Below, piece after piece: positions 10,029-18,889 of a DNA stretch of 64,000 nt (position 1 is its first letter; every line of letters starts with the position of its first letter). Source of the stretch: Lysinibacillus sphaericus OT4b.31. Lineage in GTDB: Bacteria; Bacillota; Bacilli; Bacillales_A; Planococcaceae. Location: the NCBI RefSeq assembly GCF_000392615.1, contig NZ_KB933398.1, forward strand, positions 3,271,705 through 3,335,704, read 5' to 3'. Position numbers and translations under genes: made by a program. The notes beneath the pieces are model-generated. The model did not search any database and was not told where the DNA came from. It saw only the letters and a list, made by a program, of their open reading frames with translations.

Positions 10029-11072
10029 TTACAGTCCTTTTGGTCGAATAAACATCGCATCGCCAAAGCTAAAGAAGCGATATTTCTCTTCTACAGCTTG
10101 TGTATAGGCACTTAAAATAGTATCTCTTGTCGCAAGTGTACTAACAAGCATCACAAGTGTAGATTTAGGTAAATGGAAGTTTGTAATTAAGCCATCTACT
10201 ACTTTAAAATTATAGCCCGGATAAATGAAAATGGATGTCCATCCTTGTTCTGCACGCACTTCGCCTTCATATTTTGAGCCGATTGTTTCCAATGTACGTG
10301 TAGACGTTGTACCTACTGCAATGACATTGCCACCGTTCATCTTCACGCGGTTTATGGTCGCCGCTGCTTCTTCGGTAACACTATAAAATTCAGCATGCAT
10401 TTCGTGGTTTTCAATGGCGTCTACATTTACAGGGCGGAAAGTTCCAAGACCAACATGTAGTGTGATGAAAACGATTTCTACACCTTTCGCTTTCACTTGT
10501 TGTAATAATTCTTGCGTAAAATGTAGACCCGCTGTTGGTGCCGCCGCAGAGCCACGTTCCTTTGCATATACGGTTTGATAACGCTCCTGGTCATCTAATT
10601 TCTCACGAATATATGGTGGCAGTGGCATTTCTCCTAACTGCTCCAAAATTTCGTAAAATATACCTTCGTAATTGAAGGCAAACAAACGTCCTCCATGATC
10701 GAGTTCACCTGTACAAGTTGCTGTCAGTAAACCGTCTCCAAACGTCACAACTGTGCCGACTTTCACACGTTTGGCAGGCTTTACAAGTGTTTCCCATTCA
10801 TCCGTTCCTGTGATTTGCTTTAATAGCAACACCTCAATATGAGCACCCGTTTCCTCTTTCACACCCATTAAGCGCGCTGGTAAGACACGTGTATCATTTA
10901 ACACAAGGCAGTCTCCTGCATTTAGTTCATCTAAAATATGTGCAAAATGATGATGCTCTACTTCCTCTAATCCTGGTGTAACCATCATTAATCGGCTCGC
11001 TGTACGGTCAACAAGCGGTGTTTGCGCTATAAGCTCTTCTGGTAATTCAAAATCAAAATCTTCTACACGCAT
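10029..11072 (-). CDS. queA: S-adenosylmethionine:tRNA ribosyltransferase-isomerase
   Basis: It transfers and isomerises the ribosyl moiety of S-adenosylmethionine to preQ1-tRNA, giving epoxyqueuosine. It is 347 residues, typical of the family. It begins with [13 protein letters not shown] and contains the conserved [20 protein letters not shown] and [10 protein letters not shown] motifs. AAGGAAG lies 8 nt before the ATG. It stands directly upstream of tgt and downstream of ruvB, matching B. subtilis. Confidence 0.98.
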   Translation of the reverse strand: MRVEDFDFELPEELIAQTPLVDRTASRLMMVTPGLEEVEHHHFAHILDELNAGDCLVLNDTRVLPARLMGVKEETGAHIEVLLLKQITGTDEWETLVKPAKRVKVGTVVTFGDGLLTATCTGELDHGGRLFAFNYEGIFYEILEQLGEMPLPPYIREKLDDQERYQTVYAKERGSAAAPTAGLHFTQELLQQVKAKGVEIVFITLHVGLGTFRPVNVDAIENHEMHAEFYSVTEEAAATINRVKMNGGNVIAVGTTSTRTLETIGSKYEGEVRAEQGWTSIFIYPGYNFKVVDGLITNFHLPKSTLVMLVSTLATRDTILSAYTQAVEEKYRFFSFGDAMFIRPKGL

Positions 11073-11090
11073 TAAAAAAACTTCCTTCTT

Positions 11091-12095
11091 CTATGTTTGT
11101 TGGGGATAATCATATCCAAAATGTTCGTAAGCTAGATGTGTCGCTACTCGACCACGTGGGGTACGTTGAATAAAACCAATTTGCATCAAATACGGCTCAT
11201 ACACATCTTCAATCGTCACACGTTCCTCGCCTATAGAAGCAGCGAGTGTATCTAAGCCTACTGGACCTCCACGGAATCGCTCAATCATATTGGTCACAAG
11301 TTTATGGTCAATATGGTCTAGCCCTCTAGGATCGACTTGTAGTAATTCCAGTGCTTGCTTCGCAAGATCCTCCGTTATCATACCATCTCCAAGGACCTGT
11401 GCATAATCTCGCACTCGTTTCAGTAAACGATTGGCAATACGGGGGGTACCACGTGAACGTCTTGCCATTTCACCGGCAGCGACTTGCTCAATATGCACAG
11501 CAAATAAATGTGCACTTCGCACAACGATTTCAGCGAGTGACGTATCATCGTAGTATTCTAAGCGCAGCAACACCCCAAAACGATCTCGAAGTGGTGCTGA
11601 CAATGCGCCCGCTCTTGTGGTAGCACCAACAAGTGTGAATGGCGGTAAATCAAGGCGGACAGAACGAGCTTCAGGCCCCTTACCCACAACGATATCTAAA
11701 CAAAAATCCTCCATCGCTGGATACAGTACCTCTTCAATCGCGCGTGGCAGACGATGTATCTCATCAATAAATAACACATCTCCCGGTTCGAGTGAGCTTA
11801 ATATCGCCGCTAGATCTCCTGGTCGTTCGATAGCAGGGCCACTCGTCATGCGCACATTGACATTCATTTCATTGGCAATGACTGCAGCCAAAGTTGTTTT
11901 TCCAAGCCCAGGAGGACCGTATAACAGCACATGATCTAAACTTTCTTGACGAAATTTGGCCGCTTCAATGAAAATTTGTAAATTCTCTTTTACCTTATGC
12001 TGCCCAATATATTGCGCTAATCTTTGTGGTCGAAGAGATAATTCAAACTGGTCATCATAACTTCCTGCTTCACTTGCCATCATTCGTTCTGACAT
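11091..12095 (-). CDS. ruvB: Holliday junction DNA helicase RuvB
   Basis: This is the ATP-dependent branch-migration motor, acting as hexameric rings with RuvA at Holliday junctions. It is 334 residues, the length of the B. subtilis protein. Walker A is [13 protein letters not shown] (about 58-70), Walker B DEIHRL, sensor 1 GATTRAG, and there is an arginine-finger region around LRDRFG. The C-terminal winged helix carries [11 protein letters not shown] and [16 protein letters not shown] precedes the ATG. It lies 18 bp after ruvA. Confidence 0.98.
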   Translation of the reverse strand: MSERMMASEAGSYDDQFELSLRPQRLAQYIGQHKVKENLQIFIEAAKFRQESLDHVLLYGPPGLGKTTLAAVIANEMNVNVRMTSGPAIERPGDLAAILSSLEPGDVLFIDEIHRLPRAIEEVLYPAMEDFCLDIVVGKGPEARSVRLDLPPFTLVGATTRAGALSAPLRDRFGVLLRLEYYDDTSLAEIVVRSAHLFAVHIEQVAAGEMARRSRGTPRIANRLLKRVRDYAQVLGDGMITEDLAKQALELLQVDPRGLDHIDHKLVTNMIERFRGGPVGLDTLAASIGEERVTIEDVYEPYLMQIGFIQRTPRGRVATHLAYEHFGYDYPQQT

Positions 12096-12113
12096 GTACT
12101 TGCCCTCCTTCCC

Positions 12114-12734
12114 TTATTTTATCTTCAATAGTAATTGCAATGCTTGTTTCATATAGGCGTCTGTCGTTTCAAGTTTATCATTATCCTCAAGCTGTGGACG
12201 AATTTTTTCCAGTTCCTTTTCAGAATAACCAAGTGCCATAAGCGCAAGTAGAGCTTCTTCAAGTTCATGTTTATGCGGATTCACACCAAATAATGGTAAC
12301 TCATCATCTGTACTAGGTAAATCGATGGTATCTAGTAAAGAACCAAGCTTGCCTTTTAAATCTAAAATCATTTGACGGGCCGTTTTTTTGCCCACACCTG
12401 GGAATTTCACTAAAAATGTCTCATCTTCCCGTTCTATTGCACTTATCACCTGTTGCGGGTTACCTGTTGCCAAAATCGCAAGCGCACCCTTTGGCCCAAT
12501 ACCTGATACTAAAATAAGCTTACGAAATAGCTCTCGTTGATCTAAATTTGGAAAACCATACAACAGTTGTGCATCCTCACGAACATGCAAATGGACATAT
12601 ATTTGTTGTTCAGTTGCCGTTGTACGAAACGCGAATGGATTAGGTGTATTCAACTGCCACCCAATCCCTTGTTGCTCAAGCACAATGTATTCTGGGGTAA
12701 TACGCATTACTTGCCCTTTTAAATAATCATACAT
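12114..12734 (-). CDS. ruvA: Holliday junction binding protein RuvA
   Basis: This tetrameric subunit recognises four-way junctions and loads RuvB. It is 206 residues. The N-terminal OB fold begins MYDYLKGQV, the helix-hairpin-helix motifs are in LVSGIGPKGALAIL and FPGVGKKTARQMILDLK, and the C-terminal domain III contacts RuvB. GAGGG lies 8 nt before the ATG. It is the first gene of the ruvA-ruvB-queA-tgt-yajC run. In B. subtilis bofC lies upstream; it is not here. Confidence 0.97.
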   Translation of the reverse strand: MYDYLKGQVMRITPEYIVLEQQGIGWQLNTPNPFAFRTTATEQQIYVHLHVREDAQLLYGFPNLDQRELFRKLILVSGIGPKGALAILATGNPQQVISAIEREDETFLVKFPGVGKKTARQMILDLKGKLGSLLDTIDLPSTDDELPLFGVNPHKHELEEALLALMALGYSEKELEKIRPQLEDNDKLETTDAYMKQALQLLLKIK

Positions 12735-12826
12735 ATAAAATCCCTCACATTCATCGTCTTCGATTATAGCATATAGCGAACGAATGCTCGACTATATTAA
12801 ATGGTGATAGTGGGCGTTCACACACA

Positions 12827-12854
12827 AAAATGACCGCCCATAGACGGTCATTTT
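12827..12854 (-). terminator. Terminator at the end of the kinase-fold gene
   Basis: AAAATGACCG at 12827-12836 pairs with CGGTCATTTT at 12845-12854. T runs exist on both strands. It overlaps the stop codon of the phosphotransferase gene at 12848-12850. Confidence 0.85.
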
Positions 12855-13609
12855 TTCATGAATCTATCAATATCGTACCACAGTTTCGGCCAGTATGTGA
12901 GGGCACGTTTAGTAAACGGTATTAAATAATCTAAAAATACAAGCTGTTGCTCTAAAGGTAAGTCCACTGCAAAAAGCCATTCTCGTAGTAACTCATTAGG
13001 AAATTTTAAACGATGGTATTTTCTTTTATCTAAATCCTTGAGCTCAGGTAACTCAGCTAAAATTTTACCTAGGTCATAATCTACTGCTGGTAATACACGA
13101 TGTAACCATAAAATATATTCATCATCAGCTTCTCCTAGATGTGCTAAATCAAAATCGATTAAGCGTAATTCTCCGTCACTACACCATAAAAAATTATGAT
13201 GCACGACATCGCCATGTAATAGCGTAATATCTTTTTCTGGCACATCCTCCATAGCAATTAACTGTAATGACTTTTCACTATAATGTACTATTTGATTTAC
13301 TTCTTCTTTCGTTAAAAATGCACGAAAATCATTTCGTCTGCTTTTAAAACGCATGTGACGCATTTGCCATTTTAAAAGCTGTGAATAGGTGTGCAAACCT
13401 GGCACTCGTTGCCATGCGATTTTTTTATGTGTCTCATGTAAAGCCATTAATAGCTTAAGTGATTGCTCACGATCTATTTTATGTGCAAAATTCGCACTAT
13501 GACTCCCCTCTTGCCACAATTGCACAATAAGCTGCTCATCATCACTTTGCACTAAAGGTAGGACGAGTGAGGGTTCAAGACGTCCAAGTTGTCGATGAAT
13601 TGCCCTCAC
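12848..13609 (-). CDS. Kinase-fold phosphotransferase (CotS/YutH-like), start uncertain
   Basis: This is an APH/choline-kinase-fold protein with the catalytic loop LLHGDVVHHNFLW and the metal-binding LRLIDFDLAHLGE. Spore-coat kinase-like proteins (CotS, YsxE, YutH) share this fold, and its place directly after safA fits a coat-related role; that is inference. The only standard start in frame is GTG at 13607-13609, but the frame continues upstream without a stop to 13733. The upstream part reads like the missing N-lobe (YIVEEVKPNIWKY followed by NNYFVKRAKQLEVAEKV). The true protein is therefore probably about 290 residues and begins at an ATT/ATC codon, or is reached by frameshifting from SafA. 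The substrate is unknown. Confidence 0.75.
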   Translation of the reverse strand: MRAIHRQLGRLEPSLVLPLVQSDDEQLIVQLWQEGSHSANFAHKIDREQSLKLLMALHETHKKIAWQRVPGLHTYSQLLKWQMRHMRFKSRRNDFRAFLTKEEVNQIVHYSEKSLQLIAMEDVPEKDITLLHGDVVHHNFLWCSDGELRLIDFDLAHLGEADDEYILWLHRVLPAVDYDLGKILAELPELKDLDKRKYHRLKFPNELLREWLFAVDLPLEQQLVFLDYLIPFTKRALTYWPKLWYDIDRFMKK

Positions 13610-13712
13610 CTTTTCTGCTACTTCTAATTGCTTCGCCCTTTTAACAAAGTAATTATTCGATCGGTAATTATATTTCCAAATATTAGGCTTTACTTCCTCT
13701 ACAATGTAGGCT

Positions 13713-14768
13713 TTACCATCGATAAGGCGTCATCCCGCCTGGGAAAAAATGCGGGGACATCCATGGTCCACATGTTGGGCACGGCGGCGAACATGGTGGT
13801 GGACATGGTGGTGGACATGGTGGCGGACATGGTGGCGGACATGGTGGCGGACAGTTGCATTGGTCAAATTGCCAATTTGGCATCATCGCTGGCTGTGAAC
13901 CACAACCACAGGACTGCCCCATCTGCATCTCTGGCATTGGCTCAAAATGATGCTGAACATGTGCATCATTCACAGGGAAGAATGGAGATGTGCTTGACTC
14001 TAAGAAATGACCTGCACCAGCAACGTCACTTGCAGGCATTGGCATTGGGCAAGGTGCTGGTTGCTGTGGCATTGAACATGGCTCTACTTGTGGGTGCATG
14101 TGATGCATTGGCATTTGATGCATTGGCATTTGATGCATTGGCATTTGATGCCACCACATTTGATGATGCACCGGCTGATGGCAACTCGGACAATGTGGGA
14201 CCATTGGCATTTGTGGCATGACATGAATAGGCGGTGCTGGTGGCGGTGTCGGTTTGGCTACTGGTGGCGGTGGCGGCGCTGGTGGTTGAATTTGAATTGG
14301 TGGTATAACAGGATGCTCAACTTGCGGCATGACTAATTGTTGATTCCAATTAAGCTCTACTGGTTGAGGCACCCACATTGGTTGCTGTGGCATTGGTTGT
14401 GGCATAGGCATAGGTATTGGATATGGTATTGGAATCATTTGTGGCTCTGGCATTGGCATCGGTGGCGGTGCGACAATAGGAGGCGCTGGCATAGGCTTCT
14501 GCACCTCTTTTTTGACACTTTCTTTCACAGGCTTATGAGTAGGCATCTCTTTATGGATTGGTGTTTCCTTTTGCTGTCCTTTGTTATGTGCTCCTTGGTT
14601 ATGTGTTTCCTTGTGTATTTTTTCAGGCAGAATAATTTCCATGCCCGGTACAATATAATCAGGGTTGGCAAGATGGACATTGAGCCGCTTCAAATCTTCA
14701 AACGAAATGCCGTACTCTTTCGCAATCTTCCACAATGTATCTCCCTTTTGAACAATATGAATACGCAA
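13713..14768 (-). CDS. safA: Spore morphogenetic protein SafA, LysM protein with repeat-rich tail
   Basis: This protein directs inner-coat assembly around the spore cortex in B. subtilis. An N-terminal LysM domain (RIHIVQKGDTLWKIA to PGMEIILPEK, about residues 2-48) should bind peptidoglycan. It is followed by a basic linker and a long Pro/Met/Gln-rich low-complexity region. The tail has three perfect repeats of HQMPM-type units and ends with five CPPP units. I chose the TTG at 14766-14768 over the upstream ATG at 14798: GGGAGG lies 6 nt before it, and the result starts like B. subtilis SafA. The gene continues almost without a gap into the kinase-fold gene. The Cys-, His- and Met-rich tail could cross-link or bind metal; this is inference. 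Confidence 0.88.
   Translation of the reverse strand: MRIHIVQKGDTLWKIAKEYGISFEDLKRLNVHLANPDYIVPGMEIILPEKIHKETHNQGAHNKGQQKETPIHKEMPTHKPVKESVKKEVQKPMPAPPIVAPPPMPMPEPQMIPIPYPIPMPMPQPMPQQPMWVPQPVELNWNQQLVMPQVEHPVIPPIQIQPPAPPPPPVAKPTPPPAPPIHVMPQMPMVPHCPSCHQPVHHQMWWHQMPMHQMPMHQMPMHHMHPQVEPCSMPQQPAPCPMPMPASDVAGAGHFLESSTSPFFPVNDAHVQHHFEPMPEMQMGQSCGCGSQPAMMPNWQFDQCNCPPPCPPPCPPPCPPPCPPPCSPPCPTCGPWMSPHFFPGGMTPYRW
13791..13850 (-). repeat. Five 12-bp tandem repeats in safA (CPPP units)
   Basis: Five contiguous copies of acatggtggYgg (plus strand) encode Cys-Pro-Pro-Pro repeats near the SafA C-terminus. Two copies have T and three have C at the variable base, which is silent in proline codons. Confidence 0.95.
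14101..14145 (-). repeat. Three perfect 15-bp tandem repeats in safA
   Basis: Three identical copies of tgatgcattggcatt (plus strand), followed by one degenerate copy at 14146-14160. They encode Met-Pro-Met-His-Gln-type units of SafA. Identity at the base level points to recent expansion. Confidence 0.95.
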
Positions 14769-14909
14769 TTTTTTCCTCCCTTCTTCTCTTCGTATCATAT
14801 GTTCAATGTTTCATTTGGATACAAAAAATTCACGCATGTTGTAAAAGCTTCATGGTACACTAATGCTTAAGGAATACGTTTCCTTCATTACAGGCAGAGG
14901 TGATCTCTT

Positions 14910-15440
14910 ATGAAAAAAATGTTAGGCGAAGAACGCCGACTGCAGATTCTAGCACAACTAAAAAAAAGCAATACACCTATAACAGGAACAGACTTAGCTA
15001 AATTTGCAAACGTTTCAAGACAAGTCATTGTCAATGATATAACTTTATTAAAGGCTAGAAATGAACCCATTATAGCAACGAGCCAAGGCTATATTTATAT
15101 GCACCAAGACCAACTATACCAAACTGTTGAACGTACCATTCCATGTTTTCACACGCCGGAAGAAGCAGAAGATGAGCTTCTGGTGATTGTGGATTGTGGA
15201 GGTACAGTGAAGAATGTAATTGTTGAACACCCCATTTATGGAGATATTACAGCTTCCATTATGGTATCTAATCGCCATGATGTTAAAAAATTTGTGCAAC
15301 GTGTTAACGATACACAAGCGAGCTATTTATCTGCGCTAACAGGCGGGACACATCTTCATGTCATTTCTGCTCCATCTGTAGAAATTTTAGATTTAATTGA
15401 ACAAAACTTACAAAAAAAGGGCTATCTAGTAATAGATTAA
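14910..15440 (+). CDS. niaR: Nicotinate-responsive transcriptional repressor NiaR
   Basis: This 176-residue regulator (YrxA in B. subtilis) uses nicotinic acid as co-repressor of NAD synthesis and niacin uptake genes. The N-terminal HTH_11 winged helix (about residues 5-60, LAKFANVSRQVIVNDITLLKA) is followed by a 3H domain with the conserved histidines in NVIVEHPIYGDI, VSNRHDV and TGGTHLH. AGAGGTG lies about 9 nt before the ATG. In B. subtilis it neighbours nadABC and nifS; here those genes are absent from the locus, so its targets must be elsewhere. It is divergent from safA and single-gene, with its own terminator. Confidence 0.93.
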   Translation: MKKMLGEERRLQILAQLKKSNTPITGTDLAKFANVSRQVIVNDITLLKARNEPIIATSQGYIYMHQDQLYQTVERTIPCFHTPEEAEDELLVIVDCGGTVKNVIVEHPIYGDITASIMVSNRHDVKKFVQRVNDTQASYLSALTGGTHLHVISAPSVEILDLIEQNLQKKGYLVID

Positions 15441-15467
15441 ATAACATGAAATTGAATGTTTTCTAAA

Positions 15468-15505
15468 AAAGAGGGATCCCAAAAGCAAATGGGACTCCTC
15501 TTTTT
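15468..15505 (+). terminator. Terminator after niaR
   Basis: AAAGAGGGATCCC pairs with GGGACTCCTCTTT (two internal mismatches), followed by TTTTT. Confidence 0.8.
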
Positions 15506-15631
15506 AACGGTTATTTTCAGGTGTATGAATCCTCTTGCCAAGCGCATCTACCAGTAAATCATTATCATTATTAAATGACATACTATAATAAGGAGCCATC
15601 TTAATTTACAGACCGATCATCACACAAAAAC

Positions 15632-15658
15632 GGAGCTGTCCAAAAAATTGGACGCTCC
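15632..15658 (-). terminator. Terminator after the DCC-family gene
   Basis: GGAGCTGTCCAA and TTGGACGCTCC pair with a single bulge. TTTTTGTGTG follows in minus sense. It lies 8 nt past the stop codon at 15666. Confidence 0.85.
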
Positions 15659-15665
15659 AGCGTAA

Positions 15666-16055
15666 TTAGAGAAATCTTTTTCGTTGAGTAGGTGTTGGTA
15701 ATAGACACGCTTCTTTTTTACCGAAAAGACGATAGCGATTTTTAGCAAATTTTCTATAGACGACATTTCGGATAAAAGGAGGGATGACAATGAAAGCATA
15801 ACAGCTAGGCCACAAGCCATCTAAACGCCGACTAATTTTAAGAGCTGCCGTGGATTCAAAATAAGCTTTCCCATGCTCTACTAAAATAACACTATCTATG
15901 TTTCCCGGAACTTTATATGTTGCCAGAATCTCCTGTCCAACCTCACTTTGAATAGAGGCAAACTGAAAATAAGCAGCCTGATCACGTTTAATAACAAACT
16001 GTACACTGCTATGGCAAAAATTACAAACTCCGTCAAACAAAATAACACCAGCCAC
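15666..16055 (-). CDS. DCC-family thiol-disulfide oxidoreductase (YuxK-like, DUF393)
   Basis: This is a 129-residue thioredoxin-like protein. The family signature D-x-x-CxxC is in FDGVCNFCHSSV at about residues 8-19, followed by the conserved FVIKRD and the FxFASIQS element. The family is presumed to act in thiol-disulfide exchange; physiological substrates are not established. It is a single gene just downstream of pheA, with a terminator right after it. Confidence 0.9.
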   Translation of the reverse strand: MAGVILFDGVCNFCHSSVQFVIKRDQAAYFQFASIQSEVGQEILATYKVPGNIDSVILVEHGKAYFESTAALKISRRLDGLWPSCYAFIVIPPFIRNVVYRKFAKNRYRLFGKKEACLLPTPTQRKRFL

Positions 16056-16076
16056 TAAAATCCCTCCTAACCAATA

Positions 16077-16955
16077 TTAAGCCTCGTCTGATGTTAGATA
16101 CGTAAAGTATGTACCAAGTGACTTCACTTTACAGCCTAGAGCTGCTAACTCTTCCATAGCACCTCGCATCATTGGTTCTTTTTCATCCGCTAATACATCA
16201 ATCATAAAGAAATAATCACCCAGTCCTGTTTTTAATGGACGCGATTCAATTTTACTTAAATTTAGCTGGCGCCATGCAAATACTGAAAGTACCTGATGCA
16301 ACGCCCCTGAACGGTCCGTTGGCAAAGTAATCATGAAGGTTGTTTTTGCCTGTCCATCTGATAATTCCTGCGGCAATCGCTTGTTTTGTTTTGATAATAC
16401 AAAGAAGCGAGTATGGTTAAAATGAAAATCATGAATATTTGATTGCACGATGTCTAAGCCATATCTTTCAGCCGCTACCGCGTTACCCACTGCTGCGATA
16501 CACTCAGTCGGATTTTCAGAGACATACTTTGCCGCTGCCGCTGTTGATGTTGTTTGATGTAACGGAACATCACTGAAACGATAGAACAAGTACTTATGAC
16601 ATTGAGCTAGCGCATGAGGGTGCGAATATATACCCTCGATGGACTCCCAGTTGTCCTGTTGTGCTTTGTTCACCATTAAATGTTGCTGAATTTTCAGTTG
16701 TAATTCACCTGTTACATAAAGTGTCGCCTCATGGAATAAATAATCAAGGGTTAATGGCACTGAGCCCTCTAACGCATTCTCTAGTGGTACAACTGCTAAA
16801 TCAACTTTTCCCTCTGCTACTGCCTCAATACACTCTGGAATCGATGCACAAGGGACTAACCATTCAGTAGGGAAAATAGCTTTTGTTGCCAAATATGTAA
16901 AAGATGCCTCTGGTCCTAAATAGGCGATTCGTTTCTCCCAATTTTGCTCTGTCAT
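16077..16955 (-). CDS. pheA: Prephenate dehydratase
   Basis: It converts prephenate to phenylpyruvate in phenylalanine synthesis. It is 292 residues, monofunctional as in Bacillus (about 285). It begins RIAYLGPEASFTYLA and has the catalytic TRFFVL motif in the PDT domain and a C-terminal ACT domain with the phenylalanine-binding ESRPLK motif, indicating feedback inhibition. It lies downstream of pheB but is separated from it by two hairpins, so pheA may have its own promoter or be expressed by partial read-through. Confidence 0.97.
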   Translation of the reverse strand: MTEQNWEKRIAYLGPEASFTYLATKAIFPTEWLVPCASIPECIEAVAEGKVDLAVVPLENALEGSVPLTLDYLFHEATLYVTGELQLKIQQHLMVNKAQQDNWESIEGIYSHPHALAQCHKYLFYRFSDVPLHQTTSTAAAAKYVSENPTECIAAVGNAVAAERYGLDIVQSNIHDFHFNHTRFFVLSKQNKRLPQELSDGQAKTTFMITLPTDRSGALHQVLSVFAWRQLNLSKIESRPLKTGLGDYFFMIDVLADEKEPMMRGAMEELAALGCKVKSLGTYFTYLTSDEA

Positions 16956-17024
16956 TGAATTTACCTCCTTCGCTACGATAGGTAGCTATACATCCGTCTT
17001 AATTTTTCGAAAACTCTTGCTAAA

Positions 17025-17056
17025 AAAGAAAGGGGCCTATGACAAGCCCTTTCTTT
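17025..17056 (-). terminator. Terminator between pheB and pheA
   Basis: Perfect 10-bp stem AAAGAAAGGG / CCCTTTCTTT with TTTTTTAGC following in minus sense. Confidence 0.85.
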
Positions 17057-17083
17057 GAAAAAGTTTTCATGCCTACAGAACGA

Positions 17084-17111
17084 GGTGACTCAGATATAAC
17101 TCTGAGCCACC
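17084..17111 (-). terminator. Hairpin directly after pheB
   Basis: GGTGACTCAGA pairs with TCTGAGCCACC, continuous in minus RNA through one G-U pair, 4 nt past the pheB stop. There is no strong T run, so it may stabilise the 3' end or work with the next hairpin. Confidence 0.6.
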
Positions 17112-17115
17112 CCTT

Positions 17116-17571
17116 TTACAATGCGCCAGAACTAATAACTTCCGCAGACTCTACAAAATCTAAACGCTTTAGCTGATGCATTAAATCATCAAGCTCACAG
17201 CTCATACTTGTTACATCTAAAGACAGTGTAACATTGGCACGACCTTGAATTGGAATCGTTTGATGGATTGTCAGTATATTGCAATGCGTGTTTGTTACAG
17301 TTTCTAAAAGCTTTGCAAGTGTTCCTTTACGGTCCTGAAGCTGTAAAAAGACTGTTAAAATCCGTTCTTGCACAATAGAGTGGAAAGGAAAAACAGCATC
17401 ACGATATTTGTAAAACGCACTACGCGATAAATCCACTTGTTTTACCGCATCCCATATGGAAGATACCGTACCACTTGAAAGTAAGTGTTTCGCCTCCAAA
17501 GTTTTTTGCATAGCATCTGTCAAAACGTCTTCACGAACTAAATAATATCGCTGGTTAGCAACGTTTTTCAT
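17116..17571 (-). CDS. pheB: ACT-domain protein PheB
   Basis: This is a 151-residue regulatory protein family (UPF0735) encoded between obg and pheA in Bacillus. The N-terminal helical part (YYLVREDVLTDAMQKTLEAK) is followed by a C-terminal ACT domain (DRKGTLAKLLETVTNTHCNILTIHQTIPI), which typically binds an amino acid. It was once described as chorismate mutase but has no mutase active site that I can see. GGGGAAGAG precedes the ATG, and it starts 23 bp after obg. Confidence 0.92.
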   Translation of the reverse strand: MKNVANQRYYLVREDVLTDAMQKTLEAKHLLSSGTVSSIWDAVKQVDLSRSAFYKYRDAVFPFHSIVQERILTVFLQLQDRKGTLAKLLETVTNTHCNILTIHQTIPIQGRANVTLSLDVTSMSCELDDLMHQLKRLDFVESAEVISSGAL

Positions 17572-17594
17572 ACTCTTCCCCCTAAAACCTATTC

Positions 17595-18884
17595 TTAGTC
17601 GACAAATTCAAATTCGAATTCTAATAAGCGTACAATATCTCCATTTTGTGCACCACGTTCACGCAATGCTTCATCGACACCCATACCACGTAATTGGCGT
17701 GCAAAACGACGTACACCGTCCTCGCGGCTGAAGTCTGTCATTTTGAAGATACGCTCAATAGCATATCCACCAAGAATGAATGTACCATCAGGATCACGAG
17801 AGATTTCGATTGAATCTGCTTCAGATTGGTGTTTGTAAAGTACCGTTGCATCAGATTCTTCATCTAGCTCATCGAATAATGGGAATTCAGGAGTCACTTC
17901 CAGTAAGTCTGCAATTTCAAATAATACCGGCTTTAAGCCTTGGCGTGAAACTGCAGATACTGGGAAGATTTTTACATCTTCGCCCACTTTTTCTCGGAAA
18001 ATTTCTAAGTTTTCCTCTGCATCTGGCATGTCCATTTTGTTTGCCACAATAATTTGCGGACGCTCTGTTAAACGAAGATTATATTGTTTTAACTCATCGT
18101 TGATTGTTAAGTAATCTTCATAAGGATCGCGACCTTCCATGCCTGACATATCAATTACATGCACGATAACACGTGTACGTTCAATATGACGGAGGAATTG
18201 GTGACCAAGACCTACACCTTCGTGCGCACCTTCGATTAAACCTGGTAAATCGGCCATTGCAAAGCTACGATGATCATCTGTTTCAACCATACCTAAATTT
18301 GGCACGATTGTTGTAAAATGATAGGCACCTATTTTTGGCTTTGCCGCAGAAACAACAGATAGTAATGTTGATTTACCTACACTTGGAAAGCCTACTAAAC
18401 CTACATCTGCCAGTACTTTCAACTCTAATATAACATTTAATTCTTGTCCTGGCTCACCTTTTTCAGAAAGTTCTGGAGCAGGATTGGCTGGTGTTGCAAA
18501 GCGAGAATTCCCTCGACCACCACGGCCAGCTTTTGCGATAATCGCTTGTTGACCATGCTCGACTAAATCGGCAATAACAACGCCTGTTTCCTCGTTCATT
18601 ACGACTGTGCCTGGTGGTACTTTAACGATTAAATCGTCTGCGCGTCTACCATGCATCCCTTTACTCATACCATGCTCACCACGGTCAGCCTTGAAGTTAC
18701 GTTTGTAACGGAAATCCATTAACGTACGCAGACCCTCTTCAACTTGAAACACAACGTTCCCACCGTGACCGCCATCGCCACCAGCGGGACCACCATTCGG
18801 TACAAATTTTTCACGACGGAAGGCTACCATTCCATCCCCACCGTCGCCACCTTTTACATAAATCTTGACGTGATCGACAAACAT
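17595..18884 (-). CDS. obg: Essential GTPase Obg
   Basis: This ribosome-associated GTPase is required for 50S assembly, growth and the initiation of sporulation. It is 429 residues (B. subtilis 428). The glycine-rich Obg fold ([19 protein letters not shown]) is followed by the G domain with G1 [11 protein letters not shown]3 DLPGLIEG and G4 NKMD, and by the C-terminal OCT domain. AGGGAGTG precedes the start. It lies 5 bp after spo0B and is part of the conserved rplU-prp-rpmA-spo0B-obg-pheB block. Confidence 0.98.
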   Translation of the reverse strand: MFVDHVKIYVKGGDGGDGMVAFRREKFVPNGGPAGGDGGHGGNVVFQVEEGLRTLMDFRYKRNFKADRGEHGMSKGMHGRRADDLIVKVPPGTVVMNEETGVVIADLVEHGQQAIIAKAGRGGRGNSRFATPANPAPELSEKGEPGQELNVILELKVLADVGLVGFPSVGKSTLLSVVSAAKPKIGAYHFTTIVPNLGMVETDDHRSFAMADLPGLIEGAHEGVGLGHQFLRHIERTRVIVHVIDMSGMEGRDPYEDYLTINDELKQYNLRLTERPQIIVANKMDMPDAEENLEIFREKVGEDVKIFPVSAVSRQGLKPVLFEIADLLEVTPEFPLFDELDEESDATVLYKHQSEADSIEISRDPDGTFILGGYAIERIFKMTDFSREDGVRRFARQLRGMGVDEALRERGAQNGDIVRLLEFEFEFVD

Positions 18885-18889
18885 TTAAT

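Noticed and set aside
13791-14145. Regular short repeats resembling a CRISPR-like array
   Set aside because: Units are 12 and 15 bp, contiguous without spacers, and in frame with safA, so they are coding tandem repeats.
13628-14870. Long open frames antisense to safA (several, rich in His, Trp, Met)
   Set aside because: They are products of the proline- and methionine-rich repeats of safA read on the other strand; no ribosome-binding site or family resemblance.
14799-14909. Sigma-E promoter for safA
   Set aside because: CATATGAT near 14785-14795 resembles a -10, but it lies too close to the start and no matching -35 was found.
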